The position numbers and the translations under genes were made by a program. A model generated the notes under the pieces. It ran no database searches and was not told where the DNA came from. It saw only the letters and a list, made by a program, of their open reading frames with translations. Shown in pieces: positions 8,300 through 15,347 of a stretch of 58,739 nt of DNA. Numbering within the stretch: position 1 is the first letter of the stretch; each line of letters begins with the position of its first letter. This DNA is from Kiritimatiellia bacterium (GTDB taxonomy: Bacteria; Verrucomicrobiota; Kiritimatiellia; RFP12; UBA1067), in contig JAGBZX010000031.1 in the NCBI GenBank assembly GCA_017628025.1, positions 1 to 58,739 of the forward strand. Direction: 5' to 3'.

Positions 8300-9614
8300 T
8301 AGGAGGAAGCTTCTGCTTCCTCATTCGAGATTTCTTTTCTTCTTCATGTTCATCAGTTCTCTCTTGAGCCTTCTTTAAGATAGACTCCACCTCTTGAGAA
8401 ACTTGATTATCATCAGATGATTCTTTTTCCCTGGAGTCCTCTTGTTCCTTCTCTTGAGGCTCTTGGTTTGGATTTGGCTGTGGATTCTTGTTATCATCGC
8501 CCTTAGAAGAATCGTCTTTATTTTCATTTTGTGGCTGTTGACTAGAGCTACTTGAGTTATTGTTTTTTGGCATCAACTCGCGGATTTTCTCGATAATATC
8601 AAGAGCCTTCTGCATTTCCGGCGGCAATGGAGAATCTACACATTCAAGCTGAATTTTTTCAAGTCTATGCGCTAAATCTGAAATAGCTGCTTGTGTCTCT
8701 GCAGTAAATGGGGGTTTGTTTGTATCTGCTAGAGCTTGCTGTTCGTAAGCTCGCGCCCACGCTGGAAACTTCGCTCTAAAAGAACGAGTAAAGTCAAGCG
8801 ATTCGCGTTGCCAATCTCGATCATTAATTTTCTTAATATTCATAAATGCATTTGATTGGCAGATAGCATCTTCTTCTAATGCCAATGGTGGCATAGCGAG
8901 AATTTTTAAAAAGCTAGACGCTTCTTCTTCCACCTTTGCCATAGCAGTATAAGAGTCTTTATTAAGATCTGAGAATAAACGAGCAGCTTCAAGAGTAGAT
9001 TTTTCTGCCTCATCTATCTTAGCAATCATACTGGCAGCTTGTTCTTCATTGGTTACTGCTTGTAAAAGTTGGGCACGAACAGGTGGCCATACAAGCGAAA
9101 GATTTTCTGCCTCTTGTGAAAGTTCATCCCCAAGACGAACAGCTTCATTAGCTGGCTTATCTAGAAATGTAAGAGTCTCTTCAAAGAGTCTTCTAGACTT
9201 TGTTTGAGCAGATTTTATAAGTTCATCTGCCGGTTTGTCTTTAGCCGCTTCAACAGCGTCTTTAATTCTCTTTTCGCGTCGAATAGAGGCAATGCCATCT
9301 ACTGCTCTAGCGAAATTTCTATTTGTCCGCTCATCATTTGGTTTTAACCTAAGAGCAATAGCCGCAGCCTCTAAAGATTCTTCTCTTTGATTATTTTCAA
9401 ATTCAATTTTAGCAACCAACTCTGCTGCTCTTGCACCATAACGCTTAGACAAAACGAGCGACTTTAAAATTGGCAATGCATTGGTAATGTCGTTAGATAA
9501 ATATAAGCTCACCCCCTCATTCCATATCTGAGTTTCTGGGCGAACCTTTTTACCATCGTTAGCAAAAACGCCGAACGAAAGCATTACAAAAAATACTATA
9601 AATAATCGCCTCAT
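8283..9614 (-). CDS. Secreted TPR-like protein with charged C-terminal tail, possibly BatC-like
   Basis: This 443-residue protein has a signal peptide (MRRLFIVFFVMLSFGVFA). The N-terminal part (about 25-115) looks like helical TPR repeats: ALPILKSLVLSKRYGARAAELVAKIEF and ESLEAAAIALRLKPNDERTNRNFARA. A long helical middle follows, then a low-complexity Asn/Ser/Gln/Glu/Asp stretch (about 350-410) and a short basic end, PPNERDW. TPR proteins with such tails ending in a charged -DW or -NW occur in Bat (aerotolerance) clusters, but no BatA/BatB von Willebrand protein is in view, so this is only a suggestion. It overlaps coaC by ATGA. Confidence 0.65.
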   Translation of the reverse strand: MRRLFIVFFVMLSFGVFANDGKKVRPETQIWNEGVSLYLSNDITNALPILKSLVLSKRYGARAAELVAKIEFENNQREESLEAAAIALRLKPNDERTNRNFARAVDGIASIRREKRIKDAVEAAKDKPADELIKSAQTKSRRLFEETLTFLDKPANEAVRLGDELSQEAENLSLVWPPVRAQLLQAVTNEEQAASMIAKIDEAEKSTLEAARLFSDLNKDSYTAMAKVEEEASSFLKILAMPPLALEEDAICQSNAFMNIKKINDRDWQRESLDFTRSFRAKFPAWARAYEQQALADTNKPPFTAETQAAISDLAHRLEKIQLECVDSPLPPEMQKALDIIEKIRELMPKNNNSSSSSQQPQNENKDDSSKGDDNKNPQPNPNQEPQEKEQEDSREKESSDDNQVSQEVESILKKAQERTDEHEEEKKSRMRKQKLPPNERDW

Positions 9615-10132
9615 AAAGCATTAAAAATATCTATAGGCTCTGACATATGGCCTTTTCCAGTTGTACCACAAGCTAACGAACCATCAACAGGACCGACAAT
9701 CTTAACTCCACGCTCTTTAAGAACTGCAATATTTTCTTTTGTCGCAGCATTATCCCACATGCCATCATTCATTGCTGGAGCAACAATTATAGGCGCCTTT
9801 GTAGCAAGTAAAGCTGAGGTTACGGCATTATCTGCAATACCGCAACGCATTTTAGCTATGGTATTAGCTGTTGCTGGCGCAACAACTACTGCATCTGCCC
9901 AAAGAGCTAACGAGACATGCCCTACCTCCCAACGACAAGGGTCATCAAAGTCATCAACTACAACTAAATTCTTACTAAGCGTTCTAAATGTAAGCGGCGA
10001 GACAAACTTTGTCGCAGCGGCAGTCATCAAAACCTTTACCTCGTCGTTTGCTCTAACAAAGAGTCGAACTAGTTCTGCCGCTTTATAAGCAGCTATTGAA
10101 CCTGTGACACATAAAAGGATTTTACGATTCAT
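9611..10132 (-). CDS. coaC: Phosphopantothenoylcysteine decarboxylase (stand-alone CoaC flavoprotein)
   Basis: This 173-residue flavoprotein decarboxylates phosphopantothenoylcysteine in coenzyme A synthesis. Key signs are the FMN-binding start VTGSIAAYKAAELVR, the catalytic His in GHVSLALWADAVVVAPATANTI, the substrate-clamp PAMNDGMW and the flap LACGTTGKGHM containing the conserved Cys. Most bacteria fuse this domain to CoaB (phosphopantothenate-cysteine ligase). Here the protein stops right after the CoaC domain and the next gene is unrelated, so CoaB must be encoded elsewhere or be absent. ATGA overlaps join it to both neighbours. Confidence 0.88.
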   Translation of the reverse strand: MNRKILLCVTGSIAAYKAAELVRLFVRANDEVKVLMTAAATKFVSPLTFRTLSKNLVVVDDFDDPCRWEVGHVSLALWADAVVVAPATANTIAKMRCGIADNAVTSALLATKAPIIVAPAMNDGMWDNAATKENIAVLKERGVKIVGPVDGSLACGTTGKGHMSEPIDIFNAL

Positions 10133-11043
10133 GATGATACCTCTGAAACTTTAAGCCTAAGTTTTATTGGTAAATGTAGCAACAAAGGTCTAACTAATCT
10201 AAACAAGCGCTTGGAAGTGACGATTAACTCCCCAGGCACAAACCCATTTCTTGTTATATTAAATAATATCCGCTGAGGTGTTTGTTGCCAGAGATCTTTC
10301 AATGTCGTCCCAGGAGTAAGACTAGTTCTTTCTTCAATTCTAGCACCCGTAACTTCATCTGTTAGAGTTAGTTTATATACCAAACGAGGACGCGCTTCAT
10401 TTGTCATAACACCAGCAACAATATCAAAATCTGCAATAAGCCTTGACTCATGCTTCATCGGCAAATCCTTCGCCTTATCAAGCATCTCCTTCGCAAAAGC
10501 GACCTCTTCCTTTATAGGAACCGGCTCTGGAATAACTAATGGCGCATCTATCCATTGCCCATCTTCAACCTCAACGCGCGTAAATACAGATTTTTCTTGA
10601 GAGTACTTAAAGGCAAAATCAGGTTCAGACTCTACTCTAAGCATCATCCCATACATCTGCCATAGGATTTTTTTCGCTATCGTGACATCGTGCTCTAGAA
10701 CTACTTCAGAAGGAACATAACCAGGTTCATGTATAAAAACTCTAGGAGCCGAACCGTCTGTGCATACCACTAACTCAAAGTGACTCATCTCCATCGGCGT
10801 CAAGTAGTAACCAATTGACTCATCAACTCTAAACCTGATAAAATCTTGAAAGGTCTGCCAGCCTTTAAACATAGCAAAGCGCCACTTAACAGTTTCAGGC
10901 TTATTTACTCTAACTACAACGCAAAAATACGGCACGGCTATCCCACGTGGTTTGACTGCCCAATTGTACTTTGACATAACATCCCACATACCGAGGGCAT
11001 CAAGCTTAGCCGCAAGATCTTTCAATTCTTTAGCAGCTTTCAT
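10129..11043 (-). CDS. Protein of unknown function (possibly DUF6930/DUF7309-like)
   Basis: This 304-residue soluble protein has no signal peptide or membrane segment. I do not recognise it with certainty. The N-terminal half (ELKDLAAKLDALGMWDVM through a region on reading and judging an external value, VVRVNKPETVKWRFAMFKGW) faintly recalls DUF7309/DUF6930 proteins of unknown function; the C-terminal half has alternating strands (RLIADFDIVAGVM, LVYKLTLTDEVTGARIEE) and a basic end. It is inside the kor-murG operon, joined to mtaD and coaC by ATGA overlaps, which suggests co-translation but not a specific role. Confidence 0.65.
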   Translation of the reverse strand: MKAAKELKDLAAKLDALGMWDVMSKYNWAVKPRGIAVPYFCVVVRVNKPETVKWRFAMFKGWQTFQDFIRFRVDESIGYYLTPMEMSHFELVVCTDGSAPRVFIHEPGYVPSEVVLEHDVTIAKKILWQMYGMMLRVESEPDFAFKYSQEKSVFTRVEVEDGQWIDAPLVIPEPVPIKEEVAFAKEMLDKAKDLPMKHESRLIADFDIVAGVMTNEARPRLVYKLTLTDEVTGARIEERTSLTPGTTLKDLWQQTPQRILFNITRNGFVPGELIVTSKRLFRLVRPLLLHLPIKLRLKVSEVSS

Positions 11044-12293
11044 ACTAGATTCTCCAGACCTATTTCATTAACAGAAGAAATAAACTCTTCTTTTAGCATT
11101 TGTTCTTTACAAGTATCGCCACGCTCATATACTTGTTTTCCATTTACAAATGTCATCTGAACATCTGATGAATGAGCTGAATAAACTGTCAAAAGCGCTG
11201 CATCTAATACTGGTGAAAGGTGTAGCGACTTTAAATCAAGAACTGCTAAGTCGGCCAAATAGCCTACTTCTATTTTGCCTGTATCGTGACGACCAAGAGC
11301 TTTAGCGCCATTTTCAGTAGCCATTTCAATGATATCCCACGCCGAAAGCGCCGCGGGATTACCAGTTGTGCCAGAGGCTAAAAGAGCAGCTAGACGCATC
11401 TCTTCAAACATATCCAAATCATCATTAGACGCACAGCCGTCAGTACCGATAGCAATATTTACGCCTAACTCTTTTGCTCTAACTATTCGCGCTATGCCAC
11501 TGCCTAATTTTAAATTGCTTGATGGATTATGAACGAGGGTTACGCCCTTTTGACGCATAATCTCAAAATCTTCATCTGTGCAATGCACACAATGAGCAGC
11601 ATAACCACCATACTCAAAAAGCCCACAATCTGCCAAAAAAGCCGTTGGCGTTTTAGAATGTCTTTGAAGACACTTCTCGTGCTCATCGGCTGTCTCACTT
11701 ACGTGAACATGAACTGGACGCTTAAATTTTACGTTGGCTTGAGCTAAAGCCTTACAGAATTTCTCATCTGTAAGATACTCAGAATGGACGCAAATATCAC
11801 GTTTTATTAATTGCCCTTCTTTGTCTGCTAACGATGACGAAGAAACAAAATCAACACACTCATCTAATCGACCAGGAACAAAAGAAAGCCCAACGCGACA
11901 AGTATTAGCCTTAATACCAGCCCATACAAAGGCCTCTTCTCCTTCTGCTGGAAAATCGTACATATCTGCTACAGTTGTTGTGCCAGAGGCAAGCATCTCA
12001 AGCGCACCCCACGCTGCACCTGCGCGAATATGCTTAGGTTTCATCCTGGCTTCTACTGGAAAGATCGCCTCTTTAAGCCAGTTTTCTAACCTTAACCCAC
12101 CACCTAAACCGCGCACAAGCGTCATAGCGGTATGCCCATGGCAATTAACAAGCCCAGGAGCAACGAGAAACTCGGGTTTGACAGAATCGTCAAACTCGAG
12201 TTTTGATATGTGGCGACCTTCTATTTCTAAAGAACCCTTGCCGGTGCGCCTGCCCGGCAGAAGCATCAGACAATTATCGAGCCTACGGGGCAT
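11040..12293 (-). CDS. mtaD: Amidohydrolase, MtaD-like (5-methylthioadenosine / S-adenosylhomocysteine deaminase family)
   Basis: This 417-residue metal-dependent hydrolase belongs to the TrzN/MtaD branch of the amidohydrolase superfamily. Visible landmarks are the metal-binding GLVNCHGHTAMTLVRGLGGGL loop near residue 50, SGTTTVADMYDF, HVHVSETADEHEKC, AAHCVHCTDEDFEIM, HNPSSNLKLGSGIA and the metal-ligand Asp in GTDGCASNDDLDMFEEMR. MTA/SAH deaminases recycle by-products of S-adenosylmethionine reactions. The related guanine and chlorohydrolase families share these motifs, so the exact substrate is an inference. Its ATG follows the korC stop directly (TAAATG), so it is co-transcribed with the oxidoreductase. 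Confidence 0.85.
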   Translation of the reverse strand: MPRRLDNCLMLLPGRRTGKGSLEIEGRHISKLEFDDSVKPEFLVAPGLVNCHGHTAMTLVRGLGGGLRLENWLKEAIFPVEARMKPKHIRAGAAWGALEMLASGTTTVADMYDFPAEGEEAFVWAGIKANTCRVGLSFVPGRLDECVDFVSSSSLADKEGQLIKRDICVHSEYLTDEKFCKALAQANVKFKRPVHVHVSETADEHEKCLQRHSKTPTAFLADCGLFEYGGYAAHCVHCTDEDFEIMRQKGVTLVHNPSSNLKLGSGIARIVRAKELGVNIAIGTDGCASNDDLDMFEEMRLAALLASGTTGNPAALSAWDIIEMATENGAKALGRHDTGKIEVGYLADLAVLDLKSLHLSPVLDAALLTVYSAHSSDVQMTFVNGKQVYERGDTCKEQMLKEEFISSVNEIGLENLV

Positions 12294-12836
12294 TTAATTT
12301 GAAGCTATAAAATCTTTACCGGCTTGAACAGCCTTGAGATTAAGTTCAAGAAGATCTGCTTTGCGCGCAGAAATCGTATGCTTAAGAGCTTCAAGCACCG
12401 TTTCGAATTTTACGCAGCCAAGCTTAGCAACGATAGCTCCTAGAAGTATCATGTTAGCTAAAGACGGGGCATTCATCTCTTTAGCCATTTTCGTAGCAGG
12501 TATATACACTGCAGTCACATCACTGCGAGTTACCTTACGAGGAACTAAAGAAGAATCTATAAACACCGTCCCGCCCGAAGCAAGTGCTGGTTCGAATTTA
12601 TCTAGAGATGGCTCATTCATCACCATGAGCACATTAGGGCTAGCAATAATAGGCGAACCAACAGGGTCATCAGAAACGATAACAGAGCAGTTGCATGTGC
12701 CGCCGCGCATTTCTGGACCATACGACGGCAACCAAGAAAGTTCCTTGCCCTCAATAAGGGCTGCATGAGCAAGAACCTTGCCACTAAACAAAAGCCCTTG
12801 TCCGCCAAAACCTGCCATAATTGTTTCGTATGTCAT
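12294..12836 (-). CDS. korC: 2-oxoacid:ferredoxin oxidoreductase, gamma subunit
   Basis: This 180-residue protein is the gamma subunit of a ferredoxin-dependent 2-oxoacid oxidoreductase, which binds the CoA side of the complex. Family signs are the start MAGFGGQGLLFSGKVLAHAA, SWLPSYGPEMRGGTCNCSVIVSD, the strand VLMVMNEPSL and LANMILLGAIVAKLG. It is separate rather than fused to alpha, as in four-subunit enzymes. It overlaps korB by one base (TAATG). 2-oxoglutarate is the likely substrate, but branched-chain 2-oxoacids cannot be excluded by sequence alone. Confidence 0.9.
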   Translation of the reverse strand: MTYETIMAGFGGQGLLFSGKVLAHAALIEGKELSWLPSYGPEMRGGTCNCSVIVSDDPVGSPIIASPNVLMVMNEPSLDKFEPALASGGTVFIDSSLVPRKVTRSDVTAVYIPATKMAKEMNAPSLANMILLGAIVAKLGCVKFETVLEALKHTISARKADLLELNLKAVQAGKDFIASN

Positions 12837-13585
12837 TACTTGGCCTCCGCAAATTTATCTCTAAAACAACCAAGCGGATATTGAGGGATCATCTTCTCTT
12901 CTACCCATTGGCAAGCCTTCTGAGGAGTAAGCCCCCAGTTTGTCGGGCAAGTAGAAACAACTTCCACTAACGAAAAGCCCTTGCCCTCAACCTGAGTTTT
13001 AAATGCTTTAAGAACTGCCTTCTTCGCCCTGCGGACATTAGCAACATTATTAACAGCGACTCTTTCAATATACGCTGGAGCATCTAATGTTGCAAGAAGT
13101 TCAGAAATACGAATCGGCAAGCCCTGAGTAGCTGCATCACGCCCATAAGGCGAAGTTTGCGTAACTTGACCAACAAGCGAGGTTGGGGCCATCTGACCGC
13201 CCGTCATACCGTAAATAGCATTATTAATAAATATGACTGTAATATTTTCGCCGCGGCAAGCACAGGAGACTGTCTCGCAAAGACCAATTGACGCTAAGTC
13301 ACCATCGCCTTGATAAGTAAATACGACATTATTAGGAAGCGAGCGCTTAACACCTGTAGCAACTGCCGGCGCACGACCGTGAGCTGCTTCTATCATGTCG
13401 CATGCAAAATAATCATACGCCATCACCGAACAACCTACTGGCGCAATGCCGATTGTTTTACCCTCAATACCAAGCTCATCTATCGCCTCTGCTACTAACC
13501 TATGCACTATACCGTGAGTGCAACCAGGGCAGTAGTGAAGCGGCGCATCCGTCAACGACTTTGGTTTTTCAAAAACTGTCGCCAT
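12836..13585 (-). CDS. korB: 2-oxoacid:ferredoxin oxidoreductase, beta (TPP) subunit
   Basis: This 249-residue thiamine-diphosphate subunit has HYCPGCTHGIVHRL with the conserved Cys pair, the TPP/Mg motif QGDGDLASIGL followed by FINNAIYGMTGGQM, and the later PTSLVGQVTQTSPYG. It catalyses oxidative decarboxylation of the 2-oxoacid with electrons passed through iron-sulfur clusters to ferredoxin, an oxygen-sensitive reaction typical of anaerobes. It lies between korA and korC. A GGGAGAAG ribosome site precedes its ATG. Confidence 0.93.
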   Translation of the reverse strand: MATVFEKPKSLTDAPLHYCPGCTHGIVHRLVAEAIDELGIEGKTIGIAPVGCSVMAYDYFACDMIEAAHGRAPAVATGVKRSLPNNVVFTYQGDGDLASIGLCETVSCACRGENITVIFINNAIYGMTGGQMAPTSLVGQVTQTSPYGRDAATQGLPIRISELLATLDAPAYIERVAVNNVANVRRAKKAVLKAFKTQVEGKGFSLVEVVSTCPTNWGLTPQKACQWVEEKMIPQYPLGCFRDKFAEAK

Positions 13586-13606
13586 TTTTCTTCTCCCTGA
13601 AAATTC

Positions 13607-14668
13607 TTATTTTAAATTCATTATCGCGGCAGTTACTTGATCTGCCGATGGTATCATGCCACCAACACGGTTGCAAGTAGAAATCGGTTTAGAGCAACGA
13701 ATAGCAAGCTCTACATCTTCTTTCATCTGCCCCATATTTAACTCGACAGTTAAAAATGCTTTCACCTTTTCTGCAGCCTTAGCAAACGCCTTTGCAGGAA
13801 ACGGATAAAGCGTAATCGGGCGAATCATACCAACCTTAACACCGCGCTTACGAGCTTCAAGAATGGCATTTTTAGAAACGCGGGCAGTTATACCACAGGA
13901 AACGACACAAAATTCTGCATCATCCATCATATATTCTTCCCAGCGGCATTCCTCTGCTTCAAGACGTGCGTAACGCTCAAAGCGCTCAATATTCGTCTTT
14001 TCTAACTCATCTGGCTTAAGATAGAGCGAATTTACGATATTATGCGGACGCTTCATTTCTGTACCACAAGTTGCCCAGGGTTTATTCTTGCGAGCATCTT
14101 CTGGAGAAATCTCTTCTTCTGGCAATTCAACTGGCTCCATCATCTGACCCATTGTGCCATCAGCTAAAAGCATAGCTGGCATGCGATATTTTTCTGACAA
14201 ATCAAAAGCCAAACGCGTCATATCTGCCATTTCCTGAACAGAAGCAGGAGCAAGCACTATCACATGAAAGTCGCCATGGCCAGGGCCACGCGTCATAAAG
14301 AAATAATCTGACTGAGAAGGCTGAATACCGCCAAGGCCAGGACCGCCGCGCTGAATATTAACTATCAACGCAGGCAAATCTGCACCTGCAAGATAAGAAA
14401 TGCCCTCTGCCTTAAGAGAAATACCAGGCGAAGAGGAAGAAGTCATGGCTCTATAGCCAGTAGAGGCGCAGCCATAAACCATATTAATTGCAGCTATTTC
14501 ACTTTCTGCCTGAAGGAATGTGCCGCCAATTTTAGGCATCCTCTTAGCCATATATGCAGCTATTTCTGTTTGAGGAGTGATAGGATAACCAAAATAATGC
14601 CTACAACCAGCGCGTATTGCAGCTTCTGCAATAGCCTCGTTGCCTTTCATAAGAACTTTTTGAGCCAT
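13607..14668 (-). CDS. korA: 2-oxoacid:ferredoxin oxidoreductase, alpha subunit
   Basis: This 353-residue alpha subunit has the YPITPQTEIAAYMA start motif near residue 29, LQAESEIAAINMVYGCASTGYRAMTSSSSPGISLKAEG, and NIQRGGPGLGG near residue 108, all typical of the pyrimidine-binding domain of OFOR enzymes. It lacks an N-terminal gamma fusion, consistent with the separate korC. Its ATG is three bases beyond the korD stop. Together with the ferredoxin-like and two other subunits it forms one complete enzyme. Confidence 0.93.
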   Translation of the reverse strand: MAQKVLMKGNEAIAEAAIRAGCRHYFGYPITPQTEIAAYMAKRMPKIGGTFLQAESEIAAINMVYGCASTGYRAMTSSSSPGISLKAEGISYLAGADLPALIVNIQRGGPGLGGIQPSQSDYFFMTRGPGHGDFHVIVLAPASVQEMADMTRLAFDLSEKYRMPAMLLADGTMGQMMEPVELPEEEISPEDARKNKPWATCGTEMKRPHNIVNSLYLKPDELEKTNIERFERYARLEAEECRWEEYMMDDAEFCVVSCGITARVSKNAILEARKRGVKVGMIRPITLYPFPAKAFAKAAEKVKAFLTVELNMGQMKEDVELAIRCSKPISTCNRVGGMIPSADQVTAAIMNLK

Positions 14669-14671
14669 AAA

Positions 14672-14878
14672 CTACCTTTCAACAGTGATTACGCAATCAG
14701 GGCACATAATAGCACACGAAGTGCACCCTATGCATTCATCAGGTTTAGTCAATTCTACGGGCGCATGTCCCTTTTTGTTGAGTTTAGTTACAGAAATTGA
14801 AAGAATCTTTTTAGGGCATGCAGACACACAAAGTCCGCATCCCTTGCAAATATCTTCCTTAAACGTCAATTTCGCCAT
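14672..14878 (-). CDS. korD: 2-oxoacid oxidoreductase delta subunit (2x[4Fe-4S] ferredoxin)
   Basis: This small protein of 68 residues has two classical cluster motifs, CKGCGLCVSACP (about 11-22) and CIGCTSCAIMCP (about 49-60), each CxxCxxCxxxCP. It is the electron-transfer subunit of the oxidoreductase and heads the korDABC operon. AAGGAGAG precedes the ATG, and a TGATATAAT box lies 24 bases upstream. Confidence 0.95.
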   Translation of the reverse strand: MAKLTFKEDICKGCGLCVSACPKKILSISVTKLNKKGHAPVELTKPDECIGCTSCAIMCPDCVITVER

Positions 14879-14902
14879 TTTTCTCTCCTTGATTGGGCAT
14901 AT

Positions 14903-14911
14903 ATTATATCA
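14903..14911 (-). promoter_or_regulatory. Extended -10 box (TGATATAAT) of the kor-murG operon
   Basis: TGATATAAT is preceded by a run of T on the minus strand and lies 24 bases before the korD ATG, with AAGGAGAG in between. No convincing -35 is seen. It likely drives the 8-kb operon down to 6540. Confidence 0.65.
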
Positions 14912-15014
14912 AAAAATCGCACAGATTTGGGGAAATTGTATAAATACCATAACAAGATTTCCTTTGCCAAAGTAAATGCGACTATGGTATTAGTTCTGGC
15001 ACAACTAGTTTTGA

Positions 15015-15080
15015 CAGGATTTACAGGATTGGCAGGATTCTTAACGCAGCATAAATCTTCTTAATCTTGTTAATCCTGTC
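15015..15080 (+). repeat. CAGGATT 9-bp repeats with inverted partner
   Basis: Three consecutive 9-bp units (CAGGATTTA, CAGGATTGG, CAGGATTCT) are followed, about 20 bases later, by two units in inverse orientation (CAGGATTAA, CAAGATTAA on the minus strand). The two sides can pair into an imperfect hairpin. Confidence 0.75.
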
Positions 15081-15099
15081 TATAAATATCCCTCTACTA

Positions 15100-15128
15100 A
15101 AAATGAGAATTATATGCGGAAAAATCTT
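15100..15128 (+). repeat. 29-bp dispersed repeat, copy 2
   Basis: It is identical over 29 bp to the copy at 58355-58383 (inverted there) and differs at one base from 303-331. It lies in the gene-free repeat mosaic, not close to any start codon. Confidence 0.85.
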
Positions 15129-15137
15129 AAAGTAAAA

Positions 15138-15155
15138 AACTTCGCGAACTTCGCG
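15138..15155 (+). repeat. AACTTCGCG 9-bp tandem repeat, two copies
   Basis: Two exact 9-bp units lie directly beside the 29-bp repeat. This is short, but it matches the 9-bp period of the neighbouring repeats. Confidence 0.6.
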
Positions 15156-15184
15156 TGAGTTTAAAGAAACTGGTATTGATAATT

Positions 15185-15217
15185 GGCATTGGCAACACTG
15201 GCAACATTGGCAACATT
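15185..15217 (+). repeat. GGCAACATT 9-bp tandem repeat
   Basis: A partial unit (GGCATT) is followed by GGCAACACT and two exact GGCAACATT units. On the minus strand it would encode repeated Cys-Cys-Gln, but no start signal supports a gene. Confidence 0.75.
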
Positions 15218-15347
15218 TTTTAGATGTCTCACCCGAACTTTTTCTCCGCAAATCGGCTCTGAATTCAGAGGCGATTTAGCGAGAACAGCGTAGTATTGCA
15301 AATTAATTCATCAAACTATTTTAAGTCTAGCCTTACGCATTAGTTAA

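Larger units (their letters stand above)
14879..15347. other. Gene-free region, mosaic of short repeats
   Basis: No credible gene is seen here. It holds the kor promoter and several unrelated repeats: CAGGATTNN three times (15015-15041) with an inverted partner (TTAATCTTGTTAATCCTG, 15061-15078), a copy of the 29-bp repeat (15100-15128), AACTTCGCG twice (15138-15155) and GGCAACATT-type units (15185-15217). A cysteine-rich open frame on the minus strand only reflects the last repeat. Confidence 0.8.

Noticed and set aside
15021..15251. Cysteine-rich small gene on the minus strand
   Set aside because: The Cys-Cys-Gln pattern is the translation of the GGCAACATT DNA repeat, and no start signal or homology supports it.
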